Assembly: GCA_964389805.1 (NCBI GenBank)
Contig: CAYMFU010000145.1
Span: forward strand, 1 to 12,125
Length of the DNA: 12,125 nucleotides
Origin: JAGTVG01 sp964389805
GTDB lineage: Bacteria; Bacteroidota; Bacteroidia; Cytophagales; Cyclobacteriaceae
Direction of reading: 5' to 3'
A program made the position numbers and the translations under genes. The notes under the pieces are model-generated. The model was not told where the DNA came from. It ran no database searches and was given only the letters and a program-made list of their open reading frames with translations. Positions 1 through 7,138 of the stretch are shown here, piece by piece (position 1 is the stretch's first letter; each line of letters opens with the position of its first letter).

Positions 1-263
1 GAAATGTGATAGATAAAAAACTTTTGATTTCGTCGGTACAACTCATTTCTTTCGGGTTTGCCAAGAATTCTTATGATCTGATTATTGGTTATACCTAAGA
101 TTTCATTCTGATATCCTATTATCTCCTTATAAAGCTTGAGCCTTTTCTCCTTACAGCCATATGTATCCGATTTCCAGGATTCAGAATCAAAGGAAACGGA
201 TATATCATTTGAACATCCGCTTACTAATAATATAACCAATATGGATGAAACTGATCTTAACAT
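1..263 (-). CDS. Putative small lipoprotein, 3' part cut off by the window edge
   Basis: An open frame of 87 codons runs leftward from the ATG at 263-261 and is still open at position 1, so the C-terminus is missing. The first 17 residues form a lipoprotein signal peptide: a short basic start (MLRS), a hydrophobic stretch (ILVILL) and a lipobox LVSGC with the lipidated Cys at residue 17. The mature part has an FDSESWKSD-type segment, a second Cys at residue 37, a basic stretch, and an ILGKPE motif near residue 66. That motif recalls the small repeat of BamE/SmpA-like lipoproteins, which is inference only. An in-frame stop (TAA, 290-288) lies upstream, so the start cannot be the ATG at 302. 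The gene is divergent from the membrane protein gene that starts at 387. Function unknown; I expect an envelope location. The lipobox and the open frame are seen directly, and the family assignment is tentative. Confidence 0.75.
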   Translation of the reverse strand, partial: MLRSVSSILVILLVSGCSNDISVSFDSESWKSDTYGCKEKRLKLYKEIIGYQNEILGITNNQIIRILGKPERNELYRRNQKFFIYHI

Positions 264-386
264 AAATCCAAAACTAAAATGGGATCCTTACATTAAATTC
301 ATGAAGTTAAAATATTTTAAAATTATTTGTTCATTTTCCATTACAATTCCTCGCTAAACAGAATATTATTGTATAAAAATTAAGGA

Positions 387-827
387 ATGAACAAGTTTCT
401 CAAATTTTTCATAACAGTCTCTATTATCGTTTTCCTGGTCACCCTTTTAATTGTTTATGCATTCTTGCCGGACCCTACAGGGATATTGTTCAATGAAAAT
501 GGATTGCGCATTCACGAAACGCCAAAAGATACATTTTTCTATTCGGCATTGTTCCTGTTCGTGATCAGCCAGATTATCCTGATCCTTTTTAAAAAGGGAG
601 TTATGCTTAAAACGAAGCTTAAGTTCCCGTATATAATTACCTGGTTCCAGGGATTTCATTTGTCTATCAATCTTTTTATTATATTAATACTGGCTTTTAT
701 TGGGCTGGCTAATAATGCTGTGGATTATACCTTCAGCAGTATACAATTCATTAGCTACATAGCGCCATTGATTGTGATCGTGTGGCTGTTCATGCTGCCG
801 ATCTTTCTGTTGCTTAAGAAATCATAA
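387..827 (+). CDS. Hypothetical four-helix integral membrane protein
   Basis: This encodes 146 residues. I see four hydrophobic segments at about residues 7-27, 50-68, 88-108 and 121-143. Basic residues sit in the loop after the second segment (KKGVMLKTKLKF region) and at the extreme C-terminus (LLLKKS), which suggests N- and C-termini in the cytoplasm. Between segments 1 and 2 lies a soluble loop with LPDP...FNENG. This resembles the LP...HFN..G pattern that follows the first helix in DUF1648 membrane proteins, but the protein is short and I would not assign it to that family without a profile search. The start ATG has AAGGA only one base before it, too close to act as a normal ribosome binding site. 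It is divergent from the lipoprotein gene on the left, and 215 bases separate it from parE. It is a real gene by its coherent membrane topology; its role is unknown. Confidence 0.75.
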   Translation: MNKFLKFFITVSIIVFLVTLLIVYAFLPDPTGILFNENGLRIHETPKDTFFYSALFLFVISQIILILFKKGVMLKTKLKFPYIITWFQGFHLSINLFIILILAFIGLANNAVDYTFSSIQFISYIAPLIVIVWLFMLPIFLLLKKS

Positions 828-930
828 TATATCACACCCTTTACGACCCATCAAATTATTTAATCAAACAGTTTAAGTGAAATTTTATAACATTCAATAT
901 ATCAGCAAGATATATCAAATTACCTAAGAT

Positions 931-1050
931 ATGTTGCTTAAAAATTGTCGGAAATGTAGTTTTTTTGGCATTATTTTACTTGTATATTCACTCATTAATC
1001 CAAAAGGATATTTTGGTCAACCAAAGGAAAAGGAACCGTTAAATGGATAA
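931..1050 (+). CDS. Possible 39-residue small protein or leader peptide overlapping the parE start
   Basis: An ATG at 931 opens 39 codons that end with TAA at 1048-1050, overlapping the first eight bases of parE (ATGGATAA). The predicted peptide looks like a signal peptide or single membrane helix: basic start with two Cys (LLKNCRKC), a hydrophobic run (SFFGIILLVYSLI), then a charged C-terminus (QPKEKEPLNG). The overlap would place parE translation directly downstream of its termination. Against it: the AT-rich intergenic region yields short frames easily, no ribosome binding site is visible, and a promoter-like TTG-N20-TAGTTTTT (934-964) lies inside it, which would start transcription after its ATG. 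It could also be the remnant of a longer exported protein. Low to moderate confidence. Confidence 0.3.
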   Translation: MLLKNCRKCSFFGIILLVYSLINPKGYFGQPKEKEPLNG

Positions 1051-2917
1051 AAAAACGAATGGCGAACAGTTTGTTTATGATGAAAGTACGATAAAATCCC
1101 TGGATTGGAAAGAGCACATCAGGCTGCGGCCTGGTATGTATATTGGAAAACTGGGAGATGGATCAGCTCAGGATGATGGTATCTACGTACTTGTTAAAGA
1201 AGTGATTGATAATTCCATAGATGAACATGTGATGGGTTATGGCAAAACTATTGACGTGAAGGTTGGTGATCACATGGTGGAAGTGAGAGATTACGGAAGG
1301 GGAATTCCGCTGGGTAAAGTAATAGATTGTGTGTCTAAAATTAATACAGGGGGAAAATATGACACACAGGCTTTTCAGAAATCTGTAGGCCTAAATGGCG
1401 TTGGTACAAAAGCTGTGAATGCCTTGTCGGCCTACTTCAGGGTTCAATCGTTTCGGGATGGGAAAACTACCTCTGGTGAATTTAGCAGGGGCAATCTTAT
1501 AAAGAAACTAAAGAACAAATCGGCTAGCCGCCGCAACGGAACTTTGATCGTTTTTGAGCCTGATCCTGATGTATTTAAGAATTATCACTATATACCAGAA
1601 TACCTGGAAAATCAAATCTGGAATTATGCTTACCTAAATGCGGGATTAACCATCATCTTCAATGGGATTAAATTCCACTCTGAAAATGGATTGCTGGACC
1701 TGATAAATAATAAAACAGATCCTGAGAGTCTTCGGTATCCGGTCATCCACTTAAATGGCCAGGATATTGAAATCGCACTTACGCATAATAACCTATATGG
1801 CGAAGAGTATTATTCATTTGTTAATGGTCAGTTTACTACGCAGGGTGGCACCCATTTAAGTGCTTTTCGGGAAGCAGTTGTTAAAACCATCAGAGACTAT
1901 TATAAAAAGGATTTCGATGCATCGGATATCAGGGCCAGTATTGTTGGGGCTATATCAGTACGAGTCATAGAACCTGTTTTCGAATCTCAGACCAAAACAA
2001 AACTGGGATCTATTAATCTGTATCCCGGCGGACCTACCATGAGGACCTTTATAAACGATTTTATAAAAAAGGAGCTCGATAATTATTTACATAAGCATAC
2101 TGAGGTTTCCGATGCTTTGCACAAACGCATTCTTCAATCTGAACGAGAGAGGAAAGACATAGCTGGCATTAAGAAGCTCGCAAACGAAAGGGCGAAAAAA
2201 GCCAATTTGCATAATAAGAAATTGCGAGATTGCAGGATTCACCTGGATGATCAAAAAAACGATCTCAGGAATGAGAGCATGATCTTTATCACTGAAGGAG
2301 ATTCAGCAAGTGGATCTATTACAAAGTCCAGAAATGTGCAAATCCAAGCCGTTTTCAGTTTAAGAGGTAAGCCATTGAATTCTTTCGGATTGACTAAGAA
2401 AGTGGTATATGAAAATGAGGAATTCAATTTACTGCAGCATGCCCTGAATATTGAGGATGGAATTGAAGGGCTTCGGTATAGCAAAATAGTAATAGCTACT
2501 GACGCGGATGTTGACGGGATGCATATCCGGTTGCTTTTACTCACCTTTTTTCTGCAGTTCTTTCCGGATTTAATCAGGAACAGTCATGTGTATATTCTGG
2601 AAACTCCCTTGTTCAGGGTAAGAAATAAAAAGGAAACGTATTATTGTTATAATGAAGATGAAAAGCAGCAGGCGATGAAAAAGCTGGGTTCTAAACCAGA
2701 AATAACTCGTTTTAAGGGCCTGGGAGAGATATCACCTGATGAATTCGGTGGCTTTATAGGCGAAAACATAAGGCTTGAACCGGTCATTTTGCATAAAGAC
2801 ACGAGCATTAAAAATCTTTTGAAATTTTATATGGGGAAAAATACACCAGATCGCCAGAATTTTATAATTGATAATTTAAAAGTTGAAAAAGACCTGGTAG
2901 CAGATGAAGTAATTTAA
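1043..2917 (+). CDS. parE: DNA topoisomerase IV subunit B (type IIA topoisomerase ATPase subunit)
   Basis: This is the 624-residue ATPase subunit of topoisomerase IV, which with ParC passes one DNA duplex through another to decatenate daughter chromosomes. The N-terminal GHKL ATPase domain shows the N-box KEVIDNSIDE (Glu53 as likely catalytic base, Asn57 for Mg), the ATP-lid glycines VRDYGRGIP (81-89) and VGLNGVGTKAVNALS (115-129). The transducer domain carries the QTK loop with Lys318 (SQTKTK). The TOPRIM domain has FITEGDSASGS (Glu418) and the acidic triad in TDADVDG (Asp487, Asp489, Asp491), followed by RFKGLGEISPDEF (556-568). The length matches ParE rather than long proteobacterial GyrB, and the sequence type (DWKEHIRLRPGMYIG) matches Bacteroidota ParE. 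parC begins 2 bases after the stop, so the two are almost certainly co-transcribed and translationally coupled. Gyrase subunit B is the alternative, disfavoured by the adjacent ParC-type partner. Confidence 0.95.
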   Translation: MDKKTNGEQFVYDESTIKSLDWKEHIRLRPGMYIGKLGDGSAQDDGIYVLVKEVIDNSIDEHVMGYGKTIDVKVGDHMVEVRDYGRGIPLGKVIDCVSKINTGGKYDTQAFQKSVGLNGVGTKAVNALSAYFRVQSFRDGKTTSGEFSRGNLIKKLKNKSASRRNGTLIVFEPDPDVFKNYHYIPEYLENQIWNYAYLNAGLTIIFNGIKFHSENGLLDLINNKTDPESLRYPVIHLNGQDIEIALTHNNLYGEEYYSFVNGQFTTQGGTHLSAFREAVVKTIRDYYKKDFDASDIRASIVGAISVRVIEPVFESQTKTKLGSINLYPGGPTMRTFINDFIKKELDNYLHKHTEVSDALHKRILQSERERKDIAGIKKLANERAKKANLHNKKLRDCRIHLDDQKNDLRNESMIFITEGDSASGSITKSRNVQIQAVFSLRGKPLNSFGLTKKVVYENEEFNLLQHALNIEDGIEGLRYSKIVIATDADVDGMHIRLLLLTFFLQFFPDLIRNSHVYILETPLFRVRNKKETYYCYNEDEKQQAMKKLGSKPEITRFKGLGEISPDEFGGFIGENIRLEPVILHKDTSIKNLLKFYMGKNTPDRQNFIIDNLKVEKDLVADEVI

Positions 2918-2919
2918 CA

Positions 2920-5898
2920 ATGGCAGAAGATAATAGCAACAACGTATTTGAGGAATTACCCGAAGGTGAAAAAATTCATGATATATTACCAATTTCAGGT
3001 ATGTATGAGAACTGGTTTCTGGATTATGCTTCCTATGTGATTCTTGAGCGAGCTGTCCCGGCCATTCAGGACGGTTTTAAGCCTGTCCAAAGAAGAATTC
3101 TTCATGCTATGAAGGAAATGGATGATGGCCGCTACAACAAAGTGGCGAACATCATTGGAAATACAATGCAATATCATCCTCATGGCGATGCATCCATCTC
3201 TGATGCAATCGTGGGCCTGGGGCAGAAGGATTTGCTTATTGATACACAAGGAAACTGGGGTGATATACGAACAGGGGATAAGGCCGCAGCTGCAAGATAT
3301 ATTGAAGCGCGTTTGTCAAAGTTTGCGTTGGAGGTTGTGTATAATGCACAAACCACAGAATGGCAACTGTCTTATGATGGAAGAAAAAAAGAACCAATAA
3401 CGCTTCCGGTTAAGTTTCCCATGCTTCTTGCCCAGGGTGTTGAAGGAATTGCTGTTGGACTGTCTACCAAAATCCTTCCTCACAACTTTAACGAATTAAT
3501 TGATGCCTCCATTAATATACTGAATAATAAAAGGATTCAGCTGTTTCCTGATTTTCCAACAGGAGGCATGGCTGACTTCAGTGAATACAATAAAGGAATG
3601 CGGGGAGGAAGGATCAGGGTAAGAGCGCGCATCGAGGAATTTGATAATAAGACGCTGATCATTAAAGATATACCCTTTGGCATTACAACAACTGGTTTAA
3701 TAGAATCCATAATTAAAGCTAGTGAAAAAGGGAAAATAAAAATTAAGAAGGTTATTGACAATACCGCAAAGGACATTGAAATACTCATTTATCTTGCTCC
3801 TGGACAATCACCACATATTACAATTGACGCCTTATATGCATTTACCGATTGTGAAGTATCAATATCCCCGAATGCCTGTATTATCCTGGATGAGAAACCC
3901 CATTTTATGGATGTTCTCCAGATACTTAAGATCAACACCGATCAAACCCTGTATTTGCTAAAACGTGAACTTGAAATTAAGCGGGCTGAATTGCTTGAAA
4001 GGATATTGTTTTCCTCCCTGGAAAAGATCTTTATTGAGAACCGGATATATAGGGATATTGAAGAATGCGAAACATGGGAAGCGGTTATTGAAACAATTGA
4101 CAAAGGTCTGGAGCCATTTAAAAACCAATTTTACAGGGAAATTACAGAAGAGGATATTGTTCGCTTAACAGAAATTAAAATTAAACGGATATCAAGATTT
4201 GATTCCTTCAAAGCAGATGAAAGTTTAAAGAAACTCGAGGATGATCTTAGCCAGGTTGAGTTCCATTTAGAAAACCTGGTGGATTATGCCATTAACTACT
4301 TCAAGAACCTGAAGGAAAAATATGGAAAAAACAAGGATCGCAAGACTGAAATTAAGAATTTTGATTCAATAACAGCTACCGTGGTGGCTGCAAATAACCA
4401 AAAACTATATGTTAACCGGGCCGATGGATTTATTGGGTATGGACTTAAAAAAGATGATTTTGTAAGTGAATGCTCTGATCTGGACGACGTAATTGCTTTT
4501 CGTAAGGACGGTAAGTTCAAGGTTTCCAGGATTGCAGATAAAGTGTTTGTAGGAAAGGATATATTGCATACTGCCGTTTTCAATAAGAACGATGAGCGGA
4601 TGGTTTACAATATGGTCTATCTGGATGGTAAATCCGGTAAATCTATGGTTAAACGGTTCCAGGTAATGGGCATTACACGTGATAAGGAATACGATCTGTC
4701 CAAAGGGCATAAGGGATCAAAAGTGTTGTATTTTACAGCCAATCCAAATGGTGAGGCGGAAATTATTACAGTAAATCTTGCATCTGGCAGCTCAGCGAGG
4801 AAAAAGATCTTTGATTTTGATTTTACATCCATTGATATAAAGGGGAGGGGATCACAAGGAAACATATTGACCAAATATCCTGTTCGTAAAATTCAGCTTA
4901 AAACTACAGGTATTTCCACATTAGGAGGATTAGAAATATGGTACGATCCAACAATTGGAAGACTGAACAGGGACAACCGTGGTAAGCATCTGGGAAATTT
5001 CAAACCCGAAGACCAGATAATTGTATTGACAAAAGACGGTTCCTATACATTGACGAGTTTTGATTTGACAAACCGTTTTGAACCCGAGAAGGTTATTTTC
5101 ATGGACAAATTCCAACCTAATGATATTATATCTGCTGTATATTATCATGGAGGAAATAAAACCTACTATGTCAAACGGTTCATGATCGAAACATTATCGA
5201 CCGGTAAGAAATTTAATTTTATATCAGAAGAGAAGGGAAGCAGGTTAGAAGTGGCTACTAATAATAAGAACCAGAAAATAAGGGTGCATTATAATGTTAA
5301 GAGAAAAGATGCAAAAAAAACGGATGAATTTGTGCTTGATGAATTAATAGAAACAAAAGGTTGGAAGGCTATCGGAAATAAACTTTCCAACAATAAAATA
5401 CGAAAGATAGAACTTCTTAATGGTAAAGAGATAAAACAAGAAAAAATCCCGGAAATAACCTCCCCGGTAGCAACACGAAATGCCACTAAATCCGAACCTA
5501 TTAGAAAGAAAGAGGGGAGTAGATCCGGACAAACAGATAAAAAGATCGAATCCCAGGATATGCCAAGTGATCCTGAAGAAGATCCTGTGCAAGGATCACT
5601 CAATACAAAGAAAGAGAAAAAGGAAGCGAAGTCTGATGAAAAGGATGCTGAAGCTGACAAAAAGGTAGAGAAAATAAAATCTGTACAGAAACGAAGAAAA
5701 GAAAATAATCCCCAGCAAACTACAAAAACCGATAATCGAACCAAGTCCAAAGATGCAGGAATTTCAGAATATGATAAGCCACCTTCAAGCGAGAAGCCGG
5801 TTACTGAAGATGAAATATTTGAAGTGGGTAGTACCATAGATCTCAACTTCGATCAGCCTCAGAAAAGTGATGATCAACTTGATTTATTTGGAGATTAA
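2920..5898 (+). CDS. parC: DNA topoisomerase IV subunit A with extended charged C-terminal tail
   Basis: This is the 992-residue DNA-cleaving subunit of topoisomerase IV. The breakage-reunion core is at about 25-480. PVQRRILHAM (55-64) and HPHGDAS (86-92) belong to the winged-helix region, and the active-site Tyr127 sits in AARYIEARLS after Arg126, forming the covalent link to DNA. A helical coiled-coil region is at about 340-475. The C-terminal DNA-wrapping beta-pinwheel spans about 482-835. The QRRGGKG-type GyrA box is absent; KGRGSQGN (641-648) occupies a similar place, supporting ParC over GyrA. From about residue 836 onward the chain is Lys/Glu/Ser-rich and looks disordered, then ends with GSTIDLNF (970-977) and QLDLFGD (986-992). 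At 992 residues it is well over the 752 of E. coli ParC, mostly because of this tail. The position matching the quinolone-contact Ser (E. coli GyrA Ser83) is Ala91. It follows parE by 2 bases. Confidence 0.94.
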   Translation: MAEDNSNNVFEELPEGEKIHDILPISGMYENWFLDYASYVILERAVPAIQDGFKPVQRRILHAMKEMDDGRYNKVANIIGNTMQYHPHGDASISDAIVGLGQKDLLIDTQGNWGDIRTGDKAAAARYIEARLSKFALEVVYNAQTTEWQLSYDGRKKEPITLPVKFPMLLAQGVEGIAVGLSTKILPHNFNELIDASINILNNKRIQLFPDFPTGGMADFSEYNKGMRGGRIRVRARIEEFDNKTLIIKDIPFGITTTGLIESIIKASEKGKIKIKKVIDNTAKDIEILIYLAPGQSPHITIDALYAFTDCEVSISPNACIILDEKPHFMDVLQILKINTDQTLYLLKRELEIKRAELLERILFSSLEKIFIENRIYRDIEECETWEAVIETIDKGLEPFKNQFYREITEEDIVRLTEIKIKRISRFDSFKADESLKKLEDDLSQVEFHLENLVDYAINYFKNLKEKYGKNKDRKTEIKNFDSITATVVAANNQKLYVNRADGFIGYGLKKDDFVSECSDLDDVIAFRKDGKFKVSRIADKVFVGKDILHTAVFNKNDERMVYNMVYLDGKSGKSMVKRFQVMGITRDKEYDLSKGHKGSKVLYFTANPNGEAEIITVNLASGSSARKKIFDFDFTSIDIKGRGSQGNILTKYPVRKIQLKTTGISTLGGLEIWYDPTIGRLNRDNRGKHLGNFKPEDQIIVLTKDGSYTLTSFDLTNRFEPEKVIFMDKFQPNDIISAVYYHGGNKTYYVKRFMIETLSTGKKFNFISEEKGSRLEVATNNKNQKIRVHYNVKRKDAKKTDEFVLDELIETKGWKAIGNKLSNNKIRKIELLNGKEIKQEKIPEITSPVATRNATKSEPIRKKEGSRSGQTDKKIESQDMPSDPEEDPVQGSLNTKKEKKEAKSDEKDAEADKKVEKIKSVQKRRKENNPQQTTKTDNRTKSKDAGISEYDKPPSSEKPVTEDEIFEVGSTIDLNFDQPQKSDDQLDLFGD

Positions 5899-5954
5899 GC
5901 TCTAAAAATTGTGAAGATCCCCTGCCGATATTTTATCTTAGCATTTGATTGTGG

Positions 5955-5969
5955 TTTGGCAGAGCCAAA
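5955..5969 (+). other. Short perfect hairpin downstream of parC
   Basis: TTTGGC and GCCAAA pair perfectly around an AGA triloop, 57 bases after the parC stop and 63 bases before the TPR lipoprotein start. There is no T-run on either strand, so it does not look like an intrinsic terminator. It could protect the parC mRNA 3' end or be chance. No other recognisable structure is seen in the 133-base gap. Confidence 0.3.
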
Positions 5970-6031
5970 GGACAGCAAATCTGGAGGTGCAATTTATAAA
6001 AATATGTCAACTTTAGTGCTTGTATGAATAA

Positions 6032-7138
6032 ATGAAGATTTCATTTTATATATTATTATTATCTTTTATAATTGGATTTGGCAGTTGCGGCTCATCAAAT
6101 GATAAAAAATCAATAATTGTTGACCCTGGGATAAAAATTCTGGATTTATTTGAATCTCTGGAATATATTGATAAACTTCTAGAAAATGATCCCTCCTCAT
6201 CTGAACTTTTACTAAAAAAAGCCGAAATTTTATATGAACTTCAAGATTTTGACCTTTCATATGAGACCTTATCATTAATACCGAAATCTGAAAAGAATAC
6301 GAAATTCCGGATCCTGGAAATTCAACTTAACCTCCAAAAGGATAGTATTGATAAAGCACTTTCAGCTGCTGAATTCCTGTATAATTATGATGAAATCGAA
6401 TCGATTGATTTAAATGAACAGCTTGCTTACCTATATGCTGAAAAAAGGGATTTTCTTAAGGCCATCGACCATATAAATTATTGTATAGATAAAAACGCAG
6501 GTAATCCTAAATTTTTCTATTTAAAGGGTCTTTACTATTACAATTTTAAAGACACCCTGAACGCTTATCAGCATATTGAAAAAGCCCTTAATAATGGTTA
6601 TGAGGAAATGAATGGCATCATACTTTATTCAGATCTGTTAATGGCGTCAAATAAGCCAGATGAAGCATTTGGAATGGTAAATGAATACCTCCAGAAAGAG
6701 CCCCAAAATACTGACCTGAAAAATTCATTGGCAAAAATCTATAACATGAAAGAAATGTATACGGATTCCAAGGAGATCTCTTTTGATTTGCTCATGGAAG
6801 ATTCTCCTGGATTCGGCCCTTTTCTTAATCTTGCCGATGTATATCTGGATACATACGATTATGATTCAGCTATTTATTTTGCAGACAGGGCCTTAGAGAT
6901 CGATAACCAACTGAATGAAGCTTACTATATTTTAGGCAAGGCACACCGGGCCAAGGAGCAAGTATATAATGCCTATAACGCTTACAGTAAAGTGCTTGAA
7001 TACGACCAGGGTGATCCATATGCACTTTCGGAAATGCAGAAACTTGAAAATTATATTGCATATTTGCAGAGAATTAAGAGGGAGTACGAATCTCGACCTA
7101 TACTTCCAACCTTAAAACCCAAAAGTATTGAACAGTAA
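6032..7138 (+). CDS. Tetratricopeptide-repeat lipoprotein
   Basis: This encodes 368 residues. Residues 1-18 are a signal peptide (MKIS then a long hydrophobic run), with a loose lipobox GFGSC giving the lipidated Cys19; the Phe at -3 is not ideal. The rest is helical with several tetratricopeptide-type repeats, clearest around 126-155 (LNEQLAYLYAEKRDFLKAI), 158-190 (PKFFYLKGLYYYNFKDTLNA), 262-292 (FLNLADVYLDTYDYDSAIYFADRALEI) and 296-326 (AYYILGKAHRAKEQVYNAYNAYSKVL). Such proteins are scaffolds for protein-protein contacts, here presumably on the periplasmic face of a membrane. An in-frame TAA lies directly before the ATG, so the start is firm. Its stop codon abuts the thrS start (TAAATG) with no gap, indicating one transcript and coupled translation. 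No enzymatic motif is present and I cannot name a partner. Confidence 0.88.
   Translation: MKISFYILLLSFIIGFGSCGSSNDKKSIIVDPGIKILDLFESLEYIDKLLENDPSSSELLLKKAEILYELQDFDLSYETLSLIPKSEKNTKFRILEIQLNLQKDSIDKALSAAEFLYNYDEIESIDLNEQLAYLYAEKRDFLKAIDHINYCIDKNAGNPKFFYLKGLYYYNFKDTLNAYQHIEKALNNGYEEMNGIILYSDLLMASNKPDEAFGMVNEYLQKEPQNTDLKNSLAKIYNMKEMYTDSKEISFDLLMEDSPGFGPFLNLADVYLDTYDYDSAIYFADRALEIDNQLNEAYYILGKAHRAKEQVYNAYNAYSKVLEYDQGDPYALSEMQKLENYIAYLQRIKREYESRPILPTLKPKSIEQ

Noticed and set aside
136..357. 73-codon plus-strand frame at the left edge
   Set aside because: It lies antisense to a minus-strand frame with a clear lipoprotein signal peptide and lipobox; its own sequence has no family-like features.
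383..387. AAGGA before the membrane protein ATG as a Shine-Dalgarno site
   Set aside because: It touches the start codon; usual spacing is five to nine bases, and this phylum rarely relies on such sites.
4296..4874. Overlapping minus-strand frames of 85-101 codons inside parC
   Set aside because: They overlap one another and the well-supported parC frame, and show no recognisable domain or start signal.
5289..5846. 185-codon minus-strand frame rich in Ser and Phe
   Set aside because: It is antisense to the Lys/Glu-rich ParC tail; long Ser/Phe-rich antisense frames are a by-product of that composition.
5955..5969. Hairpin TTTGGC-AGA-GCCAAA as a parC terminator
   Set aside because: The stem is perfect but no T-run follows on either strand, so it does not meet the intrinsic terminator pattern; kept only as a structural note.
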